Assembly (NCBI GenBank): GCA_016297215.1
Contig: JAEDGZ010000013.1
Coordinates: forward strand, 1-56,765
Length of the DNA stretch: 56,765 nucleotides
Reading direction: 5' to 3'
Origin: Paludibacteraceae bacterium
GTDB lineage: Bacteria > Bacteroidota > Bacteroidia > Bacteroidales > Paludibacteraceae
Shown here one piece after another: positions 8,542 to 15,254 of this stretch. Position numbers and translations under genes: made by a program. Position 1 is the first letter of the stretch, and the number at the start of each line of letters is the position of its first letter. The notes under the pieces are model-generated. The model did not search any database and was not told the DNA's origin. It saw only the letters and a list, made by a program, of their open reading frames with translations.

Positions 8542-9876
8542 CTATTCTTCTTTTGCCCAGACGGCGTAGTAGGTGGCATCGGCGGTTACGGCGGGGCTGG
8601 TGGTGCCTGCTGTCTTCACATCTGCATCGGTGATGGGCATTGCGGTGTGGGTGGAGGGCAGCCAACCTACGAAATGGTAGTGGTCTGTTTGGCAATCACC
8701 CGTTTGGTCTTCTTTCGATACGCGAGTCTTGTCATCCACGCTCGGGAAGGTGAACGTGCCGCCGTCGCTGACCGTCTTGCTCTCTACAGCTGTGCCGTGC
8801 ATCTTATCCGTAAACGTTATCGTCCATGTTACGGCGGAGCATTCGGTTACGAAATTGGTGTACTGCTCCCCGCTCGTGCCGCCCGTGCCGCCGGATGACG
8901 GAGAACCATCGCTTATCCCCGGCGTGAACTCGGCAGCGAAAGAGCCGACCAATACATCTATATCCACCGTCTCTCCGGCATGTTCTCCCCACAGATATTC
9001 CGCCAAATAGGGGTAGTCCACAAACGGATTACGATTGCCTTGCACTTGCTGCAACCCGTTGTTTCGGTCAATCTCTTTTTGCGAGACAGGGTCTTGGCGG
9101 TGCCATTGCATAAGGAGGATGACGGAGTAGTCTGTCAGCCCGTATTTGGCGTCTGCAGAAGCAGTAGTGGTGGTCGTGAAATGTACGATTCCGCCGTCTG
9201 CCTGCGCAAGATTGAGGTCATTGTATCGGGCTCTCATGTACATATAGATACGTGCAAAATCTCCTTTGTATTCATCTACGGGTTCAAAGACCTTTGGCGA
9301 GGTCGTGGTTACGCTGGTGCCCGATAGCGTCGTGGCTGTGGTAGTGCGTGTGGCGACCGAAGTGCCTAACAGACTACCATTGCCGGATGTATAAGTGGGC
9401 GTTTGTACTTCACCGAAAGCATAGTTGCTGCGCTTGCCATTCACGTATCCGTCGGTGGGTACTAAGTGTCCGAGGTCGCAGCCTTGGTTCGTGCTTTCGT
9501 AGTTGCTTGACCCTCCGAACCAACTCTTTGGAAGCGAGTGCTCGCGGTTGTAGCAATCACCTTCTTTGCTATAGTTGGCACCCCCGTTTTGGATAGCAAA
9601 GGCATAATTGGAGTACATATCCCATATCTTTCTTGCATTGGCATGCCCTGTCGGATAGACATCGGTGGTGGCAAAGGCTGTCCAAAGACCATCGTAGGTT
9701 AATTTGGTGGCATTGTATGCTGCTCGTTCGCTGATTGCCGAAAAGAGTACACTTCCGCTCTTGTTATCCAAAGTACTATAATAGGCAGGCAGGTTAGCAG
9801 GTGTGGTAACCGTGGCTGCCCACAGTGTTTGGGTTGCGAGGAGGATGAACAGGTATGTGGCGAGGTGTTTTCTCAT
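8542..9876 (-). CDS. Secreted endonuclease I (EndA) family nuclease with C-terminal InlB-type module
   Basis: A 444-residue exported nuclease. I placed the start at MRKHLATYLF (9876), which opens a signal peptide ending near TLWA; upstream in-frame codons would overlap the neighbouring gene. The EndA-type His-metal core is visible: NREHSLPKSWFGG (110-122), then DLGHLVPTDGYVNGKRSNYA, the GDFARIYMYMRARY helix and NRNPFVDYP. The family is a non-specific, Mg-dependent DNase/RNase of the periplasm or exterior. After a Gly/Ser-rich linker (SSGGTGGTSG) the last ~110 residues form an InlB/Listeria-Bacteroides type repeat ending YYAVWAKEE. Its neighbours are other secreted proteins carrying the same module. 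Likely roles are extracellular nucleic-acid degradation or biofilm DNA turnover. Confidence 0.9.
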   Translation of the reverse strand: MRKHLATYLFILLATQTLWAATVTTPANLPAYYSTLDNKSGSVLFSAISERAAYNATKLTYDGLWTAFATTDVYPTGHANARKIWDMYSNYAFAIQNGGANYSKEGDCYNREHSLPKSWFGGSSNYESTNQGCDLGHLVPTDGYVNGKRSNYAFGEVQTPTYTSGNGSLLGTSVATRTTTATTLSGTSVTTTSPKVFEPVDEYKGDFARIYMYMRARYNDLNLAQADGGIVHFTTTTTASADAKYGLTDYSVILLMQWHRQDPVSQKEIDRNNGLQQVQGNRNPFVDYPYLAEYLWGEHAGETVDIDVLVGSFAAEFTPGISDGSPSSGGTGGTSGEQYTNFVTECSAVTWTITFTDKMHGTAVESKTVSDGGTFTFPSVDDKTRVSKEDQTGDCQTDHYHFVGWLPSTHTAMPITDADVKTAGTTSPAVTADATYYAVWAKEE

Positions 9877-9904
9877 GCGGCGGAGTGTGCTTATTCTAAA
9901 ATCG

Positions 9905-10741
9905 TCAATTCGTTTGTTTGGTAGCAAAGACGGCGTAGAAGGTGGTGTTGGCGGTGATGTTAGGTGAGTTTTCTGCTGTGGTGAAGAGAATTTCGGGAGC
10001 ATCAGATTGAGGGGTCGCTCCTATGTTCGTTGTGCTCCAGCCCATGAACTTTTCTGCGCATGAAAGTCTATTGTCAGCAGGTGCTGTCGGTAGGGTGGTT
10101 ACCTTGCTGCCGCTGGCTACTTCGGTAGTGGGGTTGCCTTCGGTATATTTTGCTCCGCCGACCATCCATTGCACTGTATAATTGGTCGTTTCTCCGCTGC
10201 CGGAAGAAGAGTAGGTAACAATAATACCCCAAATACGTGCTCCAGCAGATACTTTGAGGTATAGGGTATTATTGTTTCCAATAGGAGAAAGTGTCGCTTT
10301 ATTATTTGATATACTCGTTGTAGCAGCCACTCCCTTCATGTTAGCAGCACCTGTTGTATCTGCCGTATGTAGAGCGACTGTTCCTGAGAATGCTGTATGT
10401 TTGGAGATGTCTGCAATACCACCTGACGAATTGGAAACAGAAGTAATAACTATATCAATGCTTGTAATAACGGTATTTATAGGGCTTCCAATTTTTATAT
10501 ACACCCCTTTATCTTTTTTCAATTGAACCCAAGGACGTTTAGCTGCATCTGTATATACATAGAAAGTATATGAAACTGTTCCATCTGCGTAACTTTTTTC
10601 AGTAGTGTACGCACAAGTTTCATTTGTAACACTCGCTATTAACTCTTCAGATGTTAGCTCTTCCGTTTCTCCCAACGCATTAACGCTACTAGTTGCAAGT
10701 ACCGCTACTAAAAGCAATTTAACAAAATGAATCCGTTTCAT
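9905..10741 (-). CDS. Secreted beta-rich protein with C-terminal InlB-type repeat
   Basis: A 278-residue protein of unknown function. It has a signal peptide (MKRIHFVKLLLVAVLATSSV), a beta-rich N-terminal module of the kind found at the start of the large secreted proteins here (ending in VTYSSSGSG), and an InlB/Listeria-Bacteroides repeat that ends YAVFATKQTN. It stops right after the InlB unit, whereas the 1913-residue protein continues for another 1500 residues after its own YAVYRY, so this may be a shortened relative. It is 28 bases upstream of the EndA-type nuclease, on the same strand, and probably cotranscribed with it. Confidence 0.75.
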   Translation of the reverse strand: MKRIHFVKLLLVAVLATSSVNALGETEELTSEELIASVTNETCAYTTEKSYADGTVSYTFYVYTDAAKRPWVQLKKDKGVYIKIGSPINTVITSIDIVITSVSNSSGGIADISKHTAFSGTVALHTADTTGAANMKGVAATTSISNNKATLSPIGNNNTLYLKVSAGARIWGIIVTYSSSGSGETTNYTVQWMVGGAKYTEGNPTTEVASGSKVTTLPTAPADNRLSCAEKFMGWSTTNIGATPQSDAPEILFTTAENSPNITANTTFYAVFATKQTN

Positions 10742-10818
10742 ATGTCAATTATTTTGAGATTTATATTCTATGTAGAATAGAGATAATGATATACGAAAAT
10801 ACTAAAAATCAAAGCAAT

Positions 10819-11337
10819 ATGAAAAACCTAAAAGTTTTATTTACAGTATTGTATGTGGCTTGCGCTACTACGGTATGGGGAGCAGAAGTAACTATTACTT
10901 TTGCAACAGGTACAAATAGTAATGGTACTTACTATTTCCAGAGTATTAGTGGCCGCATTACGGATGTGTTATCCTTTTCATCAGCAAAGAACTCCTCCTC
11001 AACCAATCCTGCATATAACTCGAACAATTCAGAATTGCGTTTATATTATCATTCTGGTGGTTCTGGTGGTAGTATTACAATAACAGCGGAAGATGGTGTT
11101 ACAATAACAGGATTCGTATTGACTACATCAACCACTCCAACAACAAAATATACAGCAGGAACTGGTAGTGCAACTGCTGTTTCATATACGGATAATGAGG
11201 CAACAGTAAATGACCTTTCTTGTTCAAGTTTGAAAATACAAAATTGCAATACATCTAATACGCAACTACGTATCAAATCTATCAAAGTAATCTATTCTTC
11301 CAGCTCCACAGAAACGACCGTTTATTTTCAGTCTTAA
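10819..11337 (+). CDS. Short secreted beta-rich protein, probable N-terminal fragment
   Basis: A 172-residue protein starting MKNLKVLFTVLYVACATTVW (ATG at 10819), with a signal peptide ending near VWGAE. The body is Ser/Thr/Asn-rich and beta-stranded and ends IKVIYSSSSTETTVYFQS. In the related proteins of this window the SIKVIYSSSS-type strand is followed by further domains; here the gene stops and, within 30 bases, runs into repeats J and D. I infer a 5' fragment of a larger secreted protein, analogous to 6074-7042, but a short functional secreted protein is possible. It is divergent from the gene at 9905. Confidence 0.6.
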   Translation: MKNLKVLFTVLYVACATTVWGAEVTITFATGTNSNGTYYFQSISGRITDVLSFSSAKNSSSTNPAYNSNNSELRLYYHSGGSGGSITITAEDGVTITGFVLTTSTTPTTKYTAGTGSATAVSYTDNEATVNDLSCSSLKIQNCNTSNTQLRIKSIKVIYSSSSTETTVYFQS

Positions 11338-11342
11338 TCTTC

Positions 11343-11416
11343 ATTGCGGCTGGATGCCGAGTCCTCCTCCCGCCCCCTGACCCCCCTCCCCCCTCTAAGA
11401 GGGAGGCGGGGGAGTT
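11343..11416. repeat. Repeats J and D downstream of the short secreted protein
   Basis: TTGCGGCTGGATGCCGAG (11343-11360) recurs inverted at about 26724-26741, in both places next to a GC-rich D element. The D element here (11366-11416) has C-rich and G-rich arms that would pair into a long stem. The same family lies at 6903, 23582, 26669, 33380, 33951 and inside murI. Confidence 0.7.
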
Positions 11417-11679
11417 GAAGTTAGTATAGTGGGTATAGCTGTTATAGCTGTTATAGTTGTTATAGCTGTTATAGTTGTTATAGTTGTTATAGTTGTTATA
11501 GCTGTTATAGCTATTATAGCTATTATAGTTGTTATAGTTGGTGTAGTTGCTATAGTTGCTATAGTTGTTATAGCTGTTATAGTTGTTATGGTGCTATAGT
11601 TGGTATAGTTGCTATAGTGGGTATAGCTATTATAGTTGTTATAGTTGTTATAGTTGCTGTAGTTGGTTTCATATATCAT
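11395..11679 (-). other. Low-complexity open frame over the 9-bp array (doubtful gene)
   Basis: The 9-bp period keeps a minus-strand frame open for 94 codons, giving MIYETNYSNYNNYNNYNSY followed by a run of Thr-Ile-Ala repeats. A consensus-quality promoter lies about 100 bases upstream. The composition argues against a folded protein. I list it because of the promoter, not because I recognise it. Confidence 0.2.
11417..11666. repeat. 9-bp tandem array (TATAGTTGT-type)
   Basis: About 27 units of a 9-bp repeat (TTATAGTTG, with variants GTTATAGCT, GCTATAGTT and GGTATAGTT). The period is a multiple of three, so frames through it stay open. Confidence 0.9.
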
Positions 11680-11736
11680 TATTTCAAAGAGCAGTAGGAT
11701 TGCCGTCCGATAGGATGCAATACTTTAATTTGAGTT

Positions 11737-11762
11737 GCCATTTATACGTTTGTATAAATGGC
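11737..11762. promoter_or_regulatory. Perfect hairpin in the leader facing the 9-bp array
   Basis: GCCATTTATAC, loop GTTT, GTATAAATGGC: an 11-bp perfect stem just downstream of the minus-strand promoter at 11776-11807. It could be an operator or an RNA hairpin near the 5' end of that transcript. Confidence 0.65.
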
Positions 11763-11775
11763 TTTGAAACGTGCG

Positions 11776-11807
11776 CAAAGATAGTACTTTTTCTTCAGAT
11801 GTGCAAA
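11776..11807 (-). promoter_or_regulatory. Promoter reading into the 9-bp array
   Basis: Minus strand TTTG, 20 bases, TATCTTTG: a full-consensus Bacteroidetes promoter with no recognisable protein gene downstream other than the low-complexity frame at 11395-11679. It may be the surviving control region of a lost gene, or the promoter of a non-coding RNA. Confidence 0.7.
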
Positions 11808-11940
11808 TTAAACTGCAAAAAAGTGCTAATTTAACAAAAAATTAACGAAATAAGGAGAAAAATTGTAGAGATGTGTCTCTATATGTCTCTATATGTCAAG
11901 AACGCCTTGTCTCTTTGTTGTGGCGATTAGTTGTTAACTG

Positions 11941-12096
11941 TTAACGCGAACTCGAAATAAGAAACATATTTTTAGCAGGCGAGGACGCCTGCGCACCCGG
12001 ACACAGAAACAACGATGATTCTTTTGTGTCAACAAAAATTCTTCAGATATTTTTTTCTTAACATATAATTTTCATGTAATTAATCATTAATTCATT
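11941..12096 (-). repeat. MITE-like element M, copy 4, carrying an inserted palindrome A
   Basis: It starts TTAACGCGAACTCGAAATAA, as copies 2 and 3 do, but after GAAACATATTTTT it holds a complete palindrome A (11974-12003) before resuming with CAGAAACAACGATGATTCTT. Copies 2 and 3 have no palindrome at the equivalent place. The far end is lost beyond the CATTAATTCATTA block. Confidence 0.8.
11974..12003 (+). repeat. Palindrome A copy inside MITE-like copy 4
   Basis: AGGA-loop subtype (GCAGGCG AGGA CGCCTGC), with the 5' flank TTTT shared with the copies inside purT and the alanine racemase fusion. Confidence 0.9.
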
Positions 12097-12202
12097 ATGA
12101 CAATTTACAATTTGACAATTAGCAGGCGGGGACGCCTGCGCACCCGGACAGTATTTGACAACTTGACAATTAGCAGGCGGGGACGCCTGCGCACACCGGA
12201 TA
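12097..12202. repeat. Two palindrome A copies alternating with G-family repeats
   Basis: A units at 12121-12150 and 12172-12201 are each preceded by TTTGACAATT-type sequence (family G); the second A is slightly altered in its tail (GCACACCGGA). The order G-A-G-A suggests that G and A travel together; murI contains the same G-A junction in reverse. Confidence 0.85.
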
Positions 12203-12207
12203 GTAAA

Positions 12208-12338
12208 TCACTAACTAATCACTAACTAATCACTAACTAATCACTAACTAATCACTAACTAATCGCTAACTAATCGCTAACTAATCGCTAACTAATCGCT
12301 AACTAATCGCTAACTAATCACTAACTAATCACTAACTC
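12208..12338. repeat. 11-bp tandem array (TCACTAACTAA)
   Basis: About twelve head-to-tail units. The outer units read TCACTAACTAA, while an inner block of about five or six reads TCGCTAACTAA. It lies about 90 bases upstream of the pheS promoter. The period is 11, so it is not coding and not a CRISPR (there are no spacers). Confidence 0.92.
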
Positions 12339-12427
12339 CAATAAGGGTGATTAGTTTGTCGGTATTTCACAAGAGTGCGGAGGATATGTGGTGGAGTGCA
12401 CTTTTTCTGACTTTTTGGCGATGGGGC

Positions 12428-12458
12428 TTGCGTAATTCAAAAAAAAGCCGTATCTTTG
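12428..12458 (+). promoter_or_regulatory. pheS promoter
   Basis: TTG, 20 bases, TATCTTTG: a Bacteroidetes promoter giving a ~75-base leader before the pheS ATG at 12542. Confidence 0.78.
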
Positions 12459-12541
12459 CAGCCGATTTTGGTGGCGGTTTATGCGTGTAGTATGAACGGT
12501 AGCCAAAAGCGTATGATACACCATTGATATTTCTAACGCGT

Positions 12542-13582
12542 ATGTTGAAAGATAAGATTTCGGACTTGCTGAAGCAGGTCGATGAGATGAAAGCGGCGAA
12601 TGCCGAGGAAGTGGAGGCACTTCGCATCAAGTACCTCAGTAAGAAAGGTGCTATCACGGAACTGTTTAATGAGTTTCGCGAGGTGCCGAAAGAGGAGAAG
12701 AAAGAGCTGGGTCAGGCGTTGAATAGGTTGCGTCAGTCCGCGGAGGCACGTATCAATGAGATGCGTGAGAAAGTGGCAGAGGCGGGTGCGCAGATGGTTG
12801 ATAAGCAAGACCTTACGCGCACACCCGACACGATAGAGCTGGGCACTCGCCATCCGCTCTCGCTGGTGCGCGAAGAGATAGTGGATATCTTCTCGCGGAT
12901 AGGCTTCACGGTGGCAGAAGGGCCTGAGGTGGAGGACGATAAGCACGTGTATGGTCTGCTGAACTTCCCTCCGGAGCATCCTGCGCGGGATATGCAGGAC
13001 ACTTTTTTTATTGAGAAAGAGGTGGGTGTGCAGAAGCCTGAGGATGTGTTGCTGCGGTCGCATACGAGCAGCGTACAGACGCGCGTGATGACCTCTCAAC
13101 AGCCGCCGATTCGCGTGCTGTGCCCCGGGCGCGTGTATCGCAACGAAGCCATCTCGGCGCGCGCGCACTGCTTCTTCCATCAGGTGGAGGGGCTGTATGT
13201 GGATAAGAACGTGTCGTTTGCTGACCTGCGCGAGGTGTTGCTGTATTTTGCGAAAGAGATGTTCGGGCAGGACACGAAGATTCGTCTGCGTCCGTCTTAC
13301 TTCCCCTTTACGGAGCCTTCTGCGGAGATGGATATCTCCTGCGGGCTGTGCGGGGGCAAAGGATGCTCGTTCTGCAAGGGTACGGGCTGGGTGGAGATAC
13401 TGGGCTGCGGCATGGTAGATCCGAACGTGCTGGAGGCGTGCGGGATAGACTCGAAGGTGTATAGCGGCTACGCGTTTGGTATGGGTGTGGAGCGTATCAC
13501 GAATCTGAAGTATCGCGTGAAAGACCTGCGTCTGTTCTCGGAGAACGATGTGCGATTCTTGCGCCAGTTTGAGAGTTGTTGA
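12542..13582 (+). CDS. pheS: Phenylalanine--tRNA ligase alpha subunit
   Basis: A 346-residue PheS, the catalytic subunit of the alpha2-beta2 phenylalanyl-tRNA synthetase, which charges tRNA-Phe in the cytoplasm. I start it at MLKDKISDLLKQ (12542), which matches the family's N-terminal coiled coil; an in-frame ATG 18 bases upstream is possible but less typical. Visible features are the N-terminal helical hairpin, class II motif 2 around CPGRVYRNEAISARAHCFFHQ and motif 3 near the C-terminus (FGMGVERITNLKYRVKDLRL). The CGLCGGKGCSFCKGTGW insert is a zinc-ribbon-like segment found in a subset of PheS proteins. The partner pheT is not in this window. A promoter lies at 12428-12458. Confidence 0.97.
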   Translation: MLKDKISDLLKQVDEMKAANAEEVEALRIKYLSKKGAITELFNEFREVPKEEKKELGQALNRLRQSAEARINEMREKVAEAGAQMVDKQDLTRTPDTIELGTRHPLSLVREEIVDIFSRIGFTVAEGPEVEDDKHVYGLLNFPPEHPARDMQDTFFIEKEVGVQKPEDVLLRSHTSSVQTRVMTSQQPPIRVLCPGRVYRNEAISARAHCFFHQVEGLYVDKNVSFADLREVLLYFAKEMFGQDTKIRLRPSYFPFTEPSAEMDISCGLCGGKGCSFCKGTGWVEILGCGMVDPNVLEACGIDSKVYSGYAFGMGVERITNLKYRVKDLRLFSENDVRFLRQFESC

Positions 13583-13664
13583 TGGATGTACGCGCGTGCT
13601 ATCTCACTGAATACCAATGTGCGGGCGAGAAACTGAGAACTTAATAGAAATTGTGCAGGAAAAA

Positions 13665-13696
13665 TTTGCGTATGTCAAAAAAAAGCAGTAATTTTG
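13665..13696 (+). promoter_or_regulatory. purT promoter
   Basis: TTTG, 20 bases, TAATTTTG. An inverted repeat (13695-13728) overlaps the downstream edge and the expected transcription start. Confidence 0.78.
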
Positions 13697-13728
13697 CACT
13701 CGAAATCGTGAAAATGGTTTCGGGTGCA
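13695..13728 (+). promoter_or_regulatory. Inverted repeat at the purT transcription start (operator or attenuator candidate)
   Basis: TGCACTCGAAA, a 12-base loop, TTTCGGGTGCA: 11 pairs with one G-T, followed by TTTTTAT. The left arm begins in the last base pairs of the -7 box, so in the transcript only part of the stem would form. As DNA it could bind a repressor. Confidence 0.5.
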
Positions 13729-13769
13729 TTTTTATATAGTGCATAAACTTCTTCAAAAGAAACTTCTAT

Positions 13770-15077
13770 ATGACTTTAGGAACCCCTCTGACGAGTGTCG
13801 CTACACGCGCATTATTATTAGGTAGCGGCGAGTTGGGCAAAGAGATTACTATCGAGTTACAGCGCTTGGGCGTAGAGGTGATTGCGTGCGACAAGTACGC
13901 CAATGCGCCGGCTATGCAGGTGGCGCATCGCGCGCATGTGCTTAATATGTTAGACGGCCAAGCCTTACGGGCGGTGGTAGAGCAGGAGAAGCCCTCGCTC
14001 ATCATCCCCGAAGTAGAAGCCATTGCTACCCGCACGCTCGTCGAATTGGAGCAGGAAGGCTACCGCGTTATCCCTACGGCTAACGCGGCTTTTCTTACTA
14101 TGAACAGGGAGGCAATCCGTCGTTTGGCTGCCGAGGAGTTGGGTTTACCCACTGCGCCTTATCGCTTTGCGGACACCCACGAGGAGTTCCTGCAAGCCGT
14201 GGAGGAGATAGGTATCCCGTGCGTGGTGAAGCCTATCATGTCTTCGTCGGGACACGGGCAGACGACGATAAAGAAAGACGAGGCAGACCTCATTGAGCAT
14301 GCGTGGGAGGAGAGTCAGATGGGCGGACGCGCCGGTGCTGGCAGGGTGATAGTAGAAGGCTTTGTGGATTTTGATTACGAGATAACACTGCTGACGGTGA
14401 GATGCGCAGCATCGGATAAAGGATTAAAGATAAAGGATGAAAGACTAAATAGTAACGACTTTGAGGGGTCTTTAGCAGGCGAGGACGCCTGCGCACCCGG
14501 ACAGTATTCTTTGTCTCCTGCACATACTCTCTTTCTTGAGCCGGTGGGGCATCATCAGGTGGATGGCGACTATCGCGAGTCGTGGCAGCCGCAGGCGATG
14601 TCGCCAGTGGCAAAATGGAAAGCGCAGGAGATAGCGAAGAAAATCACCGACGCGCTGGGCGGATACGGCATCTTCGGCGTGGAGATGTTCGTCAAGGGCG
14701 ATGAGGTTATCTTCTCCGAGGTGAGTCCGCGTCCGCACGATACGGGTATGGTAACGATGATTTCGCAAGACCTGTCGGAGTTTGCGCTCCACGCTCGCGC
14801 GGTGCTGGGGTTGCCCATTCCTGAGGTGCGTTTCCTCGGACCTTCGGCATCGAAAGCCATCGTGGTGGAGGGTGATACGGATAAGGTGGTGTTCGGCGGC
14901 TTGGAGAAAGCACTCTCCGTGCCCGGTGTGCAGTTGCGCCTCTTCGGCAAACCCGAGGTGCACGGACACAGGCGTTTCGGCGTGTTGCTAGCCACCGCCG
15001 ACAGCGTGGAGCACGCGCTGGAGAAAGTGGAGGAAGCGTGTAAGTATATAGATGAAGGAGTAAAGATAAAGGATTAA
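13770..15077 (+). CDS. purT: Formate-dependent phosphoribosylglycinamide formyltransferase with repeat-encoded insertion
   Basis: A 435-residue PurT, which makes formyl-GAR from GAR, formate and ATP in purine synthesis. The ATP-grasp core is clear: LLLGSGELGKE near the N-terminus, VKPIMSSSGHGQ, RVIVEGFVDFDYEITLLTV, GDYRESWQPQ, and EVSPRPHDTGMVTMISQDLS. The family is usually about 390 residues. The excess lies mainly at residues 213-253, where the DNA first matches the intergenic F repeat (GLKIKDERLNSND) and then palindrome A (LAGEDACAPGQ). The C-terminal KIKD also comes from an F repeat that runs on into the 3' flank. The insertion falls where E. coli PurT has a short beta-hairpin turn, so the fold may tolerate it. 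All catalytic motifs look intact. Confidence 0.95.
   Translation: MTLGTPLTSVATRALLLGSGELGKEITIELQRLGVEVIACDKYANAPAMQVAHRAHVLNMLDGQALRAVVEQEKPSLIIPEVEAIATRTLVELEQEGYRVIPTANAAFLTMNREAIRRLAAEELGLPTAPYRFADTHEEFLQAVEEIGIPCVVKPIMSSSGHGQTTIKKDEADLIEHAWEESQMGGRAGAGRVIVEGFVDFDYEITLLTVRCAASDKGLKIKDERLNSNDFEGSLAGEDACAPGQYSLSPAHTLFLEPVGHHQVDGDYRESWQPQAMSPVAKWKAQEIAKKITDALGGYGIFGVEMFVKGDEVIFSEVSPRPHDTGMVTMISQDLSEFALHARAVLGLPIPEVRFLGPSASKAIVVEGDTDKVVFGGLEKALSVPGVQLRLFGKPEVHGHRRFGVLLATADSVEHALEKVEEACKYIDEGVKIKD
14413..14470 (+). repeat. F-family repeat inside purT
   Basis: GATAAAGGATTAAAGATAAA followed by an AAAGACTAAATAGT block. It is about 90% identical over some 45 bases to the copy at 15051-15102 at the purT 3' end, and related to intergenic copies at 15178, 23628, 28143 and 32749. 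Here it is translated. Confidence 0.85.
14474..14503 (+). repeat. Palindrome A inside purT, in frame
   Basis: AGGA-loop subtype, translated as AGEDACAPGQ. The reading frame relative to the repeat is the same as in the alanine racemase fusion (55868-55897). Confidence 0.93.
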
Positions 15078-15102
15078 AGACTAAATAGTCTCGACTCTGA
15101 GG
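15051..15102 (+). repeat. F-family repeat overlapping the purT stop codon
   Basis: It supplies the last codons (EGVKIKD) and the stop of purT, then continues as TAGTCTCGACTCTGAGGG downstream. Confidence 0.8.
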
Positions 15103-15177
15103 GTGCGGCTTCCGATTGCATCGGGACACCTCCTTGAAATCACATATACGAAGGTATTGATTTATTAACTAATAAGA

Positions 15178-15252
15178 CAAGAAGGCGAAGATAATAGATA
15201 AGACGATGCTAATCAGTCTTTTATCCTTTATCCTGTGTCCTTCATCCAAAGG
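15178..15252. repeat. F-family palindromic spacer before purB
   Basis: Right-arm type sequence CAGTCTTTTATCCTTTATCC ending three bases before the purB ATG. The same block precedes the purF-like start codon at 23684. Confidence 0.75.
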
Positions 15253-15254
15253 CA

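Noticed and set aside
12208..12338. CRISPR array
   Set aside because: The units are contiguous with no spacers and an 11-bp period; no cas genes occur in the window.
12459..12541. T-box or attenuator leader for pheS
   Set aside because: The leader is ~75 bases, has no T-box sequence and no Phe-rich leader peptide.
14474..14503. Palindrome A as an intrinsic terminator
   Set aside because: It has no following T run and occurs inside genes that must be transcribed through.
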